64,000 nt of DNA, taken from positions 276,490 through 340,489 of the forward strand of contig JAVZEV010000001.1 in assembly GCA_038873195.1 (NCBI GenBank), written 5' to 3'. This stretch comes from Candidatus Bathyarchaeia archaeon. GTDB lineage: Archaea > Thermoproteota > Bathyarchaeia > Bathyarchaeales > Bathycorpusculaceae. Both the position numbers and the translations under genes were made by a program. The notes beneath the pieces are model-generated. The model was not told the origin of the DNA, did no database searches, and saw only the letters and a list, made by a program, of their open reading frames with translations. Position 1 is the stretch's first letter. Each line of letters opens with the position of its first letter. This document shows, piece by piece, positions 1 through 7,702 of this stretch.

Positions 1-131
1 CTAAGGTTTTCAAAGAAAACATGAAAGGGCTTCGGACAGAATTGCAAAAAATATTGGTAGATGATATGGTCACCGCTTTCCAAAATAGAATAAACGTGTT
101 AAACAGAGCACAAGCAAAAAGAAGCTACTAA
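1..131 (+). CDS. C-terminal end of an unidentified protein (partial)
   Basis: An open frame runs in from the left edge and ends at TAA 129-131, giving 42 residues that begin KVFKENMKGL and end AQAKRSY. The piece is charged and looks helical, with no recognisable motif. The rest of the gene lies outside the window, so no function is offered. It is in the same direction as the next regulator gene. Confidence 0.5.
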   Translation, partial: KVFKENMKGLRTELQKILVDDMVTAFQNRINVLNRAQAKRSY

Positions 132-218
132 TGGGGACTAAAGAGGAAAAAGACGTAGTTTGAATCCATAAAAGCTTTATATAAAAAGGGTGAAAATATC
201 GCCAAGAGGTTTAGGATA

Positions 219-512
219 ATGAGACGATCCAAACTTGAAATGTATATTGACATCCTTAAGGTGCTTGCCCACCGCGGCCCGTTAAAGCTAACGCATATTA
301 TGTACAAGGCTAATGTTAATTGCAGCGTGCTGAAGCAATATTTAGACTTCTTAATAAAACAGCAACTTGTCGAAGAACGCACAATCGGAAAGCGCAGAGT
401 TGTCTACGCCATAACACAAAGAGGCATTACAGTGCTCAAGTATTTCCGCGAACTCAAGCAAGTCTTGCCAATTGTTGAAGAATTAAGAAACAGAGCACCT
501 GTACCATACTAA
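219..512 (+). CDS. Winged helix-turn-helix transcriptional regulator
   Basis: This 97-residue protein is a single small winged-helix domain. Helices around residues 7-50 (DILKVLAHRGPLKLTHIMY, then a recognition-helix region near LKQYLDFLIK) are followed by a beta wing near residues 52-70 (LVEERTIGKRRVVYAITQRG). It matches the archaeal PadR/ArnR-like single-domain regulators in size and pattern; the target is unknown. The ATG at 219 fits the domain start. The last 30 residues form a helix that probably dimerises. No ligand domain is present. Confidence 0.7.
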   Translation: MRRSKLEMYIDILKVLAHRGPLKLTHIMYKANVNCSVLKQYLDFLIKQQLVEERTIGKRRVVYAITQRGITVLKYFRELKQVLPIVEELRNRAPVPY

Positions 513-685
513 CCATCTTAAATTTTTTAACTACAATAGTTTTCATCAAATTGTATATTTCTGAAAACATAGAATATAGCTTGTTCTTTTATCGTTTTTT
601 GGCTTGGTCTTGACTATGAAGGCGCATACATGTCAAAAAAGCTAAAGTAAACGTGTAGTTTTACGCTTGACAAAGACTAGCCCCT

Positions 686-717
686 CCCTTATAAATAGGT
701 TGAAACAACTATTGACT
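686..717 (+). promoter_or_regulatory. Conserved promoter module upstream of gatD, shared with 16168-16199
   Basis: A BRE/TATA-like core (CCCTTATAAATAGG) is followed by TTGAAAC, five variable bases and TTGACT. The same 21 nt, the same 5-nt gap and the same TTGACT recur at 16168-16199. The expected start of transcription near 718 leaves a leader of about 100 nt before gatD, with no ORF in it. The remainder of 513-819 holds nothing else I can recognise. Confidence 0.55.
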
Positions 718-819
718 CTACCGTTCTATGATGCTTGCCCTTTCCAATGTTTGTGCATGCGATAAAGTTAAACACAATAACCGCTCTCTCTACCAATTGA
801 AACCTTGGAGAATTCGGAA

Positions 820-2160
820 ATGAGTAGAGAAGAAGAGTCTTCTGGCTACAAAGGTGAAGCATTAGATGCTATCAGAAAGATAGGTGCTGAGATAGGCGAT
901 GTAATCCGTATAACACGAAATGATGAAGTCTATGAAGGCATACTTATTCCACGTTCTGAATATGGAGACGAAAAGCACATCGTAATAAAATTGAAAAGTG
1001 GCTACAACATTGGCGTCCGCATAACACCCGACGCAAAAATAGAACGAATAGGCAAAGGCGCAAAACCCACATTCGTCCCGCCAGCGCCACCAGAACAAAA
1101 CCCACAACTGCCACGCGTAGCCATAATAAGCACAGGTGGAACCATCGCTAGCCGCGTTGACTACAGAACAGGCGCAGTACGCCCAGCCTTAACAGCAAGC
1201 GACCTCTACAGCGTCGTTCCAGAACTCGCCAACATAGCACGCATAGACGCGCACATACTCTTCAGCCTTTTCAGCGAAAACATCACGCCAAAACATTGGA
1301 CAGAAACTGCAGAAGCCACCGCCAAACAAATTTCTGAAGGCGTTGACGGCATCGTAATAGCCCACGGCACAGACACAATGGGCTACACAGCTGCAGCCCT
1401 AAGCTTCGCACTGCAAAACTTGCCCGTTCCAGTAATCCTCGTAGGCTCGCAACGTTCAGCAGACCGCCCAAGCTCAGACGCAGCAACCAACCTCATCGGC
1501 GCAGTAACCGCAGCCGCAAACGCTCCATTCGCCGAAGTCTCAATAGCAATGCACGAAACAACATCAGACGACAGCATAATACTCCATAAAGGAACGAAAG
1601 TCAGAAAATGCCACACAAGCAGAAGAGACACTTTCAAATCAGTCAACACAACGCCACTAGCACGTGTACAAGACCAAAAAATAACCATGTTAACAGAAAA
1701 TTACCAAAAACGCGACTCAACAAACAAATTAATGCTAAAACCAAAATTCAACGAAAAAGTCGCACTGGTCAAATTTTACCCGGGAATGAACCCCGCTTTA
1801 ATCGATTATTACGTGGATAACGAATACAAAGGAATCGTTCTGGAAGGAACAGGCTTAGGACACGTTGGAAAATACTGTTTCAATGCCATACGAAACGCCA
1901 TAAAACATGACGTCGTAGTTGCCATGACTTCACAATGTATCTGGGGACGCGTAAACATGAACGTCTACGATTCAGGACGCGACCTACTCGCCCTAGGCGT
2001 AATTCCACTAGAAGACATGCTCCCAGAAACAGCACTAGTAAAGCTAATGTGGATTTTCGGACAAACCCAAAACCTGGAAGAAGCAAAAAAACTACTAAAA
2101 ACAAACATAGCCGGCGAATTTTTACCACGAACAATCCCAGAAAAAATAGGCATAGAATAA
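820..2160 (+). CDS. gatD: Glutamyl-tRNA(Gln) amidotransferase subunit D
   Basis: GatD is the asparaginase-like subunit of the archaeal GatDE amidotransferase. It releases ammonia from glutamine or asparagine so that GatE can convert Glu-tRNA(Gln) to Gln-tRNA(Gln). An N-terminal Sm-like beta domain (about residues 25-75) precedes the L-asparaginase fold. Both catalytic threonine motifs are visible: STGGTIAS near 104-111 and HGTDTM near 182-187. I chose ATG 820 because GGAG lies at 807-810; an in-frame TTG at 805 is the alternative and would place that signal inside the gene. gatE follows after 16 nt, so the pair is an operon. The length (446 residues) is normal for the family. The coding strand is unusually rich in A and C. 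Confidence 0.95.
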   Translation: MSREEESSGYKGEALDAIRKIGAEIGDVIRITRNDEVYEGILIPRSEYGDEKHIVIKLKSGYNIGVRITPDAKIERIGKGAKPTFVPPAPPEQNPQLPRVAIISTGGTIASRVDYRTGAVRPALTASDLYSVVPELANIARIDAHILFSLFSENITPKHWTETAEATAKQISEGVDGIVIAHGTDTMGYTAAALSFALQNLPVPVILVGSQRSADRPSSDAATNLIGAVTAAANAPFAEVSIAMHETTSDDSIILHKGTKVRKCHTSRRDTFKSVNTTPLARVQDQKITMLTENYQKRDSTNKLMLKPKFNEKVALVKFYPGMNPALIDYYVDNEYKGIVLEGTGLGHVGKYCFNAIRNAIKHDVVVAMTSQCIWGRVNMNVYDSGRDLLALGVIPLEDMLPETALVKLMWIFGQTQNLEEAKKLLKTNIAGEFLPRTIPEKIGIE

Positions 2161-2176
2161 GGAGGAACAACAACCC

Positions 2177-4078
2177 ATGGAAATCGACTATAAAAAAATC
2201 GGCTTAAAAGTAGGCTTAGAAATCCACCAGCAACTCGACACATCCGCAAAACTGTTCTGCCAATGCAAACCAGAACTCTTCAAAGAACAACCCGAAATCA
2301 CATTCACACGCAGACTACGCCCAACCCAAAGCGAACTAGGACAAGTAGACCCAGCCGCATACTTCGAATTCCAAAAAGGCGTAAAAATCCAATACGAAGC
2401 AAACCGCGCAACATCATGCCTCGTAGAAATGGACGAAGAACCACCTCATCCATTGAATACAGAAGCAGTTGAAATAGCCTTAACGGTCGCACTAATGATG
2501 AAAGCCAAACCAGTCGACGAAATCCACGTAATGCGCAAAACAGTCATAGACGGCTCAAACACAACAGGCTTCCAAAGAACATGCGTAACCGCTTTGAACG
2601 GCGAAATCAAAATCGGAGAAAAAACCGTCCCAATCCAACACATAAGCCTAGAAGAAGACGCAGCAAGAATTATGGGACGAGAAGACAACACAATACATTA
2701 CCGCATAGACCGCCTAGGCATACCACTAATCGAAATCGCAACCGCACCAGTCATAAACACACCAAAAGAAGCAGAAGAAATCGCACTCACAATAGGAAGA
2801 ATACTAAGAGCTACAGGGAAAGCCAAAAGAGGACTAGGCACAATCCGCCAAGACCTAAACGTATCAATCACAAACGGAGCACTCATAGAAATCAAAGGAG
2901 TCCAAGAACTCGAACTACTACCCCAAGTCATAGAATACGAAATCCAACGTCAACTAAACCTCATAAAAATAAGCCAACAACTCCAAAAAAAAGGAGTCAA
3001 AGAGACACAACTAACAGAAGAAATTCACAACGTAACCCACATCTTCCAACAAACCCAATGCAAAGTCATCCGCAAATCCCTCGACAAAAAACAACAAGTC
3101 CTAGCGGTGAAACTTCCAAAATTCAAAGACCTACTCAAACAAGAATTAGCGCCTAACCTACGCTTAGGAACAGAAATGGCAGACAGAGCACGATTCTGGG
3201 GAAGAGTCGGCGGAATATTCCACACCGACGAACTACCCGCCTACGGCATAACAACCCAAGAAGTTGAAGCACTAAAAAAAGCCCTCAAAGCAGAAAACGA
3301 CGACGCAATCGTATTCGTCGCAGACACACCAGAAAACGCCAAAGACGCCCTAAAAGCAGTCATAGAAAGAGCAAAAGAAGCCATAAAAGGCGTGCCGGAA
3401 GAAACCCGCAACGCAAACCAAGACGGCACATCACGCTACATGCGCCCCAGACCAGGCGCAGCAAGGATGTACCCAGAAACCGATATACCACCAACACAAA
3501 TAACCGAAGACTACATAAAAAAAATTAATGCGCAATTGCCAGAACTTCCAGAACAAAAACTCGAACGCCTAATGAAAGAATACAAGCTCAACCAAAAACT
3601 AGCCAAACAAATTATGGACTCAGAATACAGCCAATTATTCGAAACAATAGTAACAGAAAGCAACGTTTCACCCACAACAGTCGCAGCATTCCTCACAGAA
3701 ACACTGAAAGCCCTAAAACGTGAAGGCATAGAAACAGACAAAGTTTCTGACACACAAATAAGAGAAGTCTTCAAAAACGTAGCCACAGGCACATTAACAA
3801 AAGAGGCACTACAAGATGTGTTCGTTTGGCTTTCAAAACACGAAAACGAAAGCCTACAAAAAGCAATTAGCGCTTTGGGGTTGGAGACGCTTTCTGAAAA
3901 AGAACTGAAAGCCCTAATCGACAAAATAATCGCAGAAAATGAAAAATTGATTAAAGAACGAGGCGAAGGCAGTTTCGGCATTCTCATGGGCATGATAATG
4001 AAGAATTTACGTGGCAAAATCGACGCTGCTCAAGCAAGTAAACTGTTAAAGGAGAAGCTGAAGACGGCAGCGAAATAG
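2177..4078 (+). CDS. gatE: Glutamyl-tRNA(Gln) amidotransferase subunit E
   Basis: GatE is the archaea-specific tRNA-binding and transamidating subunit that pairs with GatD. The 633-residue protein begins with the GatB/GatE signature (VGLEIHQQLDTSAKLFC, about residues 12-28). It carries the AspRS-like GAD insertion characteristic of GatE rather than GatB at roughly residues 315-410, and ends with a helical/YqeY-type tail that binds the tRNA elbow (about 470-633). The start at ATG 2177 is preceded by AGGAGGA-like sequence at about 2159-2166. It is co-transcribed with gatD. Very A/C-rich codon choice produces long spurious reading frames on other frames. Confidence 0.96.
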   Translation: MEIDYKKIGLKVGLEIHQQLDTSAKLFCQCKPELFKEQPEITFTRRLRPTQSELGQVDPAAYFEFQKGVKIQYEANRATSCLVEMDEEPPHPLNTEAVEIALTVALMMKAKPVDEIHVMRKTVIDGSNTTGFQRTCVTALNGEIKIGEKTVPIQHISLEEDAARIMGREDNTIHYRIDRLGIPLIEIATAPVINTPKEAEEIALTIGRILRATGKAKRGLGTIRQDLNVSITNGALIEIKGVQELELLPQVIEYEIQRQLNLIKISQQLQKKGVKETQLTEEIHNVTHIFQQTQCKVIRKSLDKKQQVLAVKLPKFKDLLKQELAPNLRLGTEMADRARFWGRVGGIFHTDELPAYGITTQEVEALKKALKAENDDAIVFVADTPENAKDALKAVIERAKEAIKGVPEETRNANQDGTSRYMRPRPGAARMYPETDIPPTQITEDYIKKINAQLPELPEQKLERLMKEYKLNQKLAKQIMDSEYSQLFETIVTESNVSPTTVAAFLTETLKALKREGIETDKVSDTQIREVFKNVATGTLTKEALQDVFVWLSKHENESLQKAISALGLETLSEKELKALIDKIIAENEKLIKERGEGSFGILMGMIMKNLRGKIDAAQASKLLKEKLKTAAK

Positions 4079-4087
4079 TTTACGCGG

Positions 4088-4744
4088 CTACTTGTAATCC
4101 TTAAGCGCAATAACAGGCGTTGATGGCACCTTCACTGGTTCGCCACAGTAAGGACATATTTTAAATTCAGGAAGCAATGGCTTTCCACAAGCTGGACAAA
4201 TGTTCGGAAACTGCACTTTCTCCTCAATTTTCTTAATCTCCTTCTTCAAACTGCTCAATTCAGCTCTTATCTTCTCCACATTCTCTTTTAGTGGCTGAAG
4301 CTCCTTCACCTCGGTTCTAACGTTGTAGATTATGTCTTTGACTTGTGCCAAGTTTTGGCTGTTTGACTCTATTGTTTCGTTCATCATGTCAAGTATCTCG
4401 CTTTTTTCTTCTAACAATTGAGCTTCAACCGCAGTTTGTGTTTTAGCGTCTGAAAGTATCTTGTTCAGGAAAGCATCAACAGGGTTTTCGAAAGCAACTG
4501 CGCATGTGATTCCCCAAAAGATGAAAGTTGCAACTGCGCTTACGAGACAGTATACCATTGGCGTTATGGCTTGCAGTTTTTCGTTTATTAGCGGGTATAA
4601 TGTTAAAAGTCTGATTTGACCGTTGAAGGCTAAGGCGTATATGGCTTCTATGAAGTGTATGAGGGATAGGAAGGTTAGGGTGCTGAAGAGCCATACGAGT
4701 ATTCCTTTTTTTGCCACGTAGATTCCCCGGTTTGGGTTCAACAT
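4088..4744 (-). CDS. Membrane protein with coiled coil and C-terminal zinc ribbon
   Basis: The 218-residue protein has two predicted membrane helices near the N terminus (about residues 12-38 and 55-84). A long heptad-like helix follows (about 105-175, rich in E, K, L and V). A zinc ribbon sits at about 183-200, where CPACGKPL and CPYCGEP supply four cysteines. This layout suggests an anchored, self-associating protein with a cytoplasmic metal-binding tip, but no function can be assigned. It is convergent with gatE and ends 10 nt from it. I see no link with the mobile element to its right. Confidence 0.65.
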   Translation of the reverse strand: MLNPNRGIYVAKKGILVWLFSTLTFLSLIHFIEAIYALAFNGQIRLLTLYPLINEKLQAITPMVYCLVSAVATFIFWGITCAVAFENPVDAFLNKILSDAKTQTAVEAQLLEEKSEILDMMNETIESNSQNLAQVKDIIYNVRTEVKELQPLKENVEKIRAELSSLKKEIKKIEEKVQFPNICPACGKPLLPEFKICPYCGEPVKVPSTPVIALKDYK

Positions 4745-4871
4745 GTAGTATAGTGCATCTTAATATTTAATACGCTATTTCTGAAACCGACATATATCGG
4801 CAATCGTAAAATCTAAAAACCATGGTGACTTCTCCCGCACAACCCCTTTTTTTATTGTGAGGTAAACGTTA

Positions 4872-4979
4872 ATGGATAATGGCGATTTTCTCTTTTTGAT
4901 TTTTGCGTTGTTAGTGTTTATCGTTATGGTAGGTGATTATGAACGTGGAAAAAGTAAAGGTGAAAAGGAAAAAGCATAA
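4872..4979 (+). CDS. Small single-span membrane protein (35 aa)
   Basis: A short frame starts at ATG 4872 with a good Shine-Dalgarno (GAGGT at 4858-4862) and ends at TAA 4977-4979. The product begins MDNGDFLFLIFALLVFIVMV, one hydrophobic helix, followed by a charged KSKGEKEKA tail. Its last 41 bases overlap the next gene in another frame. Size, signal and overlap resemble tiny genes at the edge of viral or plasmid elements. It is too short for homology by eye. Confidence 0.45.
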   Translation: MDNGDFLFLIFALLVFIVMVGDYERGKSKGEKEKA

Positions 4980-5124
4980 GCGCAAAACACTTGAAAAGCG
5001 CATCATGGAGAGAGAGTTAGCGTTAAACGAGCTTTGGCTCTACAACGAAACCATTCATTCACGCATGACTCAGGAAGCTTTCTTGTTAGAGCGTAAAAGG
5101 AATCCGCGGGACTACATAACTTAG
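4939..5124 (+). CDS. Small basic protein of unknown function
   Basis: The 61-residue frame from ATG 4939 has GGTG at 4932-4935 as a ribosome-binding site; an in-frame GTG at 4933 is less likely. The N terminus is very basic (VKVKRKKHKRKTLEKR), followed by an amphipathic helix (ALNELWLYNETIHSRM). This suggests a nucleic-acid-binding peptide, but no family is recognised. It overlaps the preceding membrane peptide gene, so the two are probably translated from one message. Confidence 0.5.
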   Translation: MNVEKVKVKRKKHKRKTLEKRIMERELALNELWLYNETIHSRMTQEAFLLERKRNPRDYIT

Positions 5125-5204
5125 AGTAATACGCAACCATTAACATTATTTCTTTACCACACTCGACAACAACAATAACTTAACTTAAATAGTAAAGCAA
5201 AAAG

Positions 5205-5221
5205 AAGCTCAAATTGAGCTT
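5205..5221. terminator. Palindromic hairpin, possible bidirectional terminator
   Basis: AAGCTCAA and TTGAGCTT form eight-base arms around a single A. T-rich runs follow on either strand (TTTTCC on plus, CTTTTTGC on minus). It lies between a plus-strand gene and the end of a minus-strand gene, where a shared terminator is expected. The core GCTCAAATTGAGC recurs near 23530, also followed by T5. A second inverted repeat (TGAGATA ... TATCTCA, 5245-5269) lies just to the right. Confidence 0.4.
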
Positions 5222-5323
5222 TTCCATGCAAAATTAACCTAGAGTGAGATATTTCCGCGTATTATCTCATTGGATAAAGAAAAAAGGGAAGGTTAGGGTA
5301 GATGCTCGTAGTGTTCTTTTGAG

Positions 5324-5746
5324 TTATGGTATGTAGAAGGCTAGGTTGAAACTGTACGAGCCAATTGGCAAGGCTTTTGTTAGCTGAAGTGTCACGGTTA
5401 GGTTTGTTGTTGCGTCTGGGCTTAGAATCCAGCTTGTCTTGTCCATGCTGACTGTCCAGCCGTCTGGCAAGTCTGTTACGGTTGCGTTGAAGCTTAACTC
5501 TGTGTTGCCGATGTTATGTAGGTAGAATGTTGCTTGTTTTGTTTCTCCGATATTGCTGAACGTTCCCCAATCATACGAGCTTATAGGTGTTCCAGGTGGA
5601 CTTTCCACTTGCAGTGCGGCTATGCCTGCGACTTGCATGTTGTTCGTTATGGTTTTCAAAGTGACTAAAGCGTAGGCGGTTAAGGCGAGGCAAAGCAGAG
5701 CGATAGTTAAAGCTGCAACCGTGAGTTTGCTAACTTTTGTTTTCAT
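5324..5746 (-). CDS. Exported or membrane-anchored beta-sandwich protein
   Basis: The first 30 residues from ATG 5746 form an N-terminal signal anchor (MKTKVSKLTVAALTIALLCL, then ALTAYALV). The rest looks like an Ig-like/NEW3 beta sandwich, with alternating strands such as QATFYLHNIGNTELSFNATV and a DGWTVSMD segment, as in archaeal S-layer-associated and cell-surface proteins. An in-frame start further upstream (5803) would put 19 basic residues before the signal sequence, so I prefer 5746. It is probably outside the cell. It stands alone between a plus-strand gene pair and an RHH gene, and whether it belongs to the element is unclear. Confidence 0.6.
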   Translation of the reverse strand: MKTKVSKLTVAALTIALLCLALTAYALVTLKTITNNMQVAGIAALQVESPPGTPISSYDWGTFSNIGETKQATFYLHNIGNTELSFNATVTDLPDGWTVSMDKTSWILSPDATTNLTVTLQLTKALPIGSYSFNLAFYIP

Positions 5747-5890
5747 TTTCCTTATTCTCCACTCCGTTTTGCTAAGCAGACGCTTAGCGTATGCAGTTTT
5801 CACACGATTAACTATTTAAAATTTCATAATATGCTTTAAACATAAAAGTTCTTAAATCAGTGGATAACAATTATACCCATGTGAGAAAGT

Positions 5891-6061
5891 ATGAATGTTG
5901 AGAATGAAATGCCGAAACAAAGAGTTACAGTCAGCATAAGCAAAGACGTTCTAGAATGGATTGACAGTCAAGTTGAGAAGCGAATCTTTAAGGATAGAAG
6001 CCACGCATTTGAAAAGCTCATCTACGACAAAATGCAAGAACAAAAAGAAAAGAAGCAGTAA
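5891..6061 (+). CDS. Ribbon-helix-helix DNA-binding protein
   Basis: A 56-residue frame from ATG 5891 to TAA 6059-6061. The beta strand QRVTVSISKD (about residues 10-19) is followed by two helices (VLEWIDSQVEKRIF, then SHAFEKLIYDKMQEQ), the standard MetJ/Arc/CopG fold for dimeric operator binding. The gene is short but the pattern is clear. It is the first of two RHH proteins in this element and probably regulates its transcription or copy number. Confidence 0.65.
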   Translation: MNVENEMPKQRVTVSISKDVLEWIDSQVEKRIFKDRSHAFEKLIYDKMQEQKEKKQ

Positions 6062-6108
6062 GGGTTAAGGTTTAAATTTGGAAACGCCATCATTATGGTA
6101 AGGGTAAA

Positions 6109-6639
6109 ATGGGCTTATACGAATCATTAACCGAATCTTTTCCCTTAGAGGAAACCGTGTTCGGTTCTTGCCTTCTAATTCCACATGCACTTTTTAAGCC
6201 TGAATGGAATGAACAGTTAAGTAAGGAAGGCGTTAAGGTTTTTCAGCAAGCTTATAATGGCAAACTTTTCTTTTTCTTAAAGAAATCCGACGGGAATGGT
6301 GCGGTTAAGTCTCCAGAAGAGCCTAAGCGTCAAGAGTTGAAGCCTATCGTGTGGAACGAGGAAACTTTAAGGCTGGTTGAAAAGTTTCGTAGGGAAGGGT
6401 TAAGCTACTACAAAATAGCTGCTAAAATGGAAGAGTTCGGGTTTAAGGTAGCTCACACAACGATAATGAAGAAACTGAAGCGGAGAATGGCGCATTCGCA
6501 AAGTTTAAACGTTCAATGTGAAGGTGACGGTTTATTCCGAGAATTCCTGGAAGCTTTGGAAATACTTTATCCAAAGTATCGCAAAGCCTGTGCAGTTTTG
6601 CTTAGGGAAGCTTCAAAGGTTTTGGAGAATAGTCCATAA
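6109..6639 (+). CDS. Helix-turn-helix protein of the integrated element
   Basis: The 176-residue protein has an N-terminal part of unknown fold (about 1-70), with hydrophobic FGSCLLIPHALF and KLFFFLKK strands. A resolvase-type helix-turn-helix lies near residues 85-125 (LVEKFRREGLSYYKIAAKM, then VAHTTIMKKLKR), followed by a helical tail. It starts at ATG 6109 after GGTAAGG. The HTH suggests DNA binding in regulation or replication of the element; nothing shows catalytic activity. It lies 47 nt after the RHH gene, in the same direction. Confidence 0.55.
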   Translation: MGLYESLTESFPLEETVFGSCLLIPHALFKPEWNEQLSKEGVKVFQQAYNGKLFFFLKKSDGNGAVKSPEEPKRQELKPIVWNEETLRLVEKFRREGLSYYKIAAKMEEFGFKVAHTTIMKKLKRRMAHSQSLNVQCEGDGLFREFLEALEILYPKYRKACAVLLREASKVLENSP

Positions 6640-6735
6640 ACCAGCCGCTATAGTATTATAGTTCACTACTATCACGCTTAAACCTTTCGAACAGTCAAAG
6701 TTTTAAACATAAAAAAAGAGAGGTGAAACAGCATA

Positions 6736-7023
6736 GTGTTTGAAAAACTGAGGAAGTTTCTCGAAGACAAGAGGGCTGAGGCACCTATGGGCGGCGGCGG
6801 AGTAATTGGCGTTCTGGTTGGAATCATGGTTTCGCTGTTGATAGCTATCATAGTGATTCAAAGTTTGGTTAACAGCCAATCTCAAGCCGGCTGGACTGCG
6901 CAAGCGAACAGCACTTGGGCTGCATTGCAAAGCAACATTTGGGTTGCAATGACACTGCTCGTAATCATTCCAATAATAGTTGGAGCAGTGATAATCCTCG
7001 GCTACGTAAGAAGAGGAATGTAA
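6736..7023 (+). CDS. Two-helix membrane protein resembling spindle-virus capsid protein VP1
   Basis: The 95-residue protein (GTG start, GAGGTG just upstream) has a charged N-terminal segment (1-15), a glycine run (MGGGG, 18-22), a first hydrophobic helix (about 23-46), a polar turn with Asn/Ser/Gln (46-66) and a second hydrophobic helix (about 67-90) with a basic end. This glycine-helix-polar-turn-helix arrangement, and a Glu-Ala junction before the first helix, recall the processed VP1 major capsid protein of fuselloviruses. That similarity is from memory and pattern only. Other two-helix membrane proteins cannot be excluded. A run of T at about 7056-7062 may end its transcript. Confidence 0.45.
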   Translation: MFEKLRKFLEDKRAEAPMGGGGVIGVLVGIMVSLLIAIIVIQSLVNSQSQAGWTAQANSTWAALQSNIWVAMTLLVIIPIIVGAVIILGYVRRGM

Positions 7024-7047
7024 CAATACTACGAGCATCACAGCCTC

Positions 7048-7449
7048 TTAACTTCCCTTTTTTTGTGTAACGCCATATTTCAAATTAAACCTTTCAAGTT
7101 CCTCTTGATACCATTCGTTATCTAACTCTTTGACAAGGTTAAGAAAGTCGACGTCCAAGCAGTAAAGCTTTCGTTCCCTCTCGTTCAAGTTGGGATTTGG
7201 AAGCATAAAAGCTTCAGCGGAACGCTTCTCTTCAGTTTCAGCTTGCTCTTTCAAACGGAAATAAACACCGACTGGTTTAAGCCTGTCATGCACAACTCTA
7301 TAAATTTTCTTCTGTTTTTCCATTTTCTGAATTGCCGTTTTAACTGCTCTTTCAGTATATCCAGCAGCTACACAATAAGCGATGACGTCTGCTTCTCTTA
7401 CGATACCATATTTAGCTAAACATTCGGTAACTTTGTCTTCAGCCGTCAT
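7048..7449 (-). CDS. Winged-helix-like protein of the integrated element
   Basis: I use ATG 7449, preceded by GGTGA at the right distance; TTG 7461 is an alternative. The N-terminal half (about residues 1-62) looks like a winged helix: VTECLAKYGIVREADVIAYC, TERAVKTAIQKMEKQKKIYR and a wing ending GVYFRL. The C-terminal half is charged and unassigned. It is the only leftward gene in the core of the element, which is a common position for a regulator. Its start faces the second RHH gene, about 85 nt away. Confidence 0.5.
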   Translation of the reverse strand: MTAEDKVTECLAKYGIVREADVIAYCVAAGYTERAVKTAIQKMEKQKKIYRVVHDRLKPVGVYFRLKEQAETEEKRSAEAFMLPNPNLNERERKLYCLDVDFLNLVKELDNEWYQEELERFNLKYGVTQKKGS

Positions 7450-7534
7450 ACATTTCACCAAGTGAAATGTTGAAACTTCACCAGGACTTTATTTGTCCGC
7501 TAATTTAAAAACGTTCTACACAAAGGTGTGTAAA

Positions 7535-7690
7535 ATGCCGAAGGTAAAAGCTGAATATGAAGGAAGAATCGCATTCCGACTGCCAAAGGAAGACAGAGAA
7601 AAAATTGAAAGACTAATCATCCAGGGTAAATTCAAAAAAATTAGTGAAGTCATCCGTGCAGCCTTGGACCAGTTTCTCCAAACTGCTTAG
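7535..7690 (+). CDS. Ribbon-helix-helix DNA-binding protein (CopG-like)
   Basis: The 51-residue protein from ATG 7535 has AAGGTG upstream. It shows an RHH pattern: a strand (GRIAFRLPKED) then two helices (REKIERLIIQGKF and ISEVIRAALDQFLQ). A TTG at 7493 is a less likely start. It sits 12 nt before the primase-helicase gene and is probably co-transcribed with it, as plasmid copy-number repressors often are. Confidence 0.65.
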   Translation: MPKVKAEYEGRIAFRLPKEDREKIERLIIQGKFKKISEVIRAALDQFLQTA

Positions 7691-7702
7691 GAGTTTCCAA
7701 AA

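Noticed and set aside
2581-3156. Long plus-strand frame of 191 residues inside gatE
   Set aside because: It is rich in Arg, Thr, Asn and Pro, has no domain, and comes from the A/C-rich codons of gatE having few stops in other frames.
3511-4017. Minus-strand frame of 168 residues opposite gatE
   Set aside because: Serine/phenylalanine-rich shadow of the highly conserved gatE C-terminal domain.
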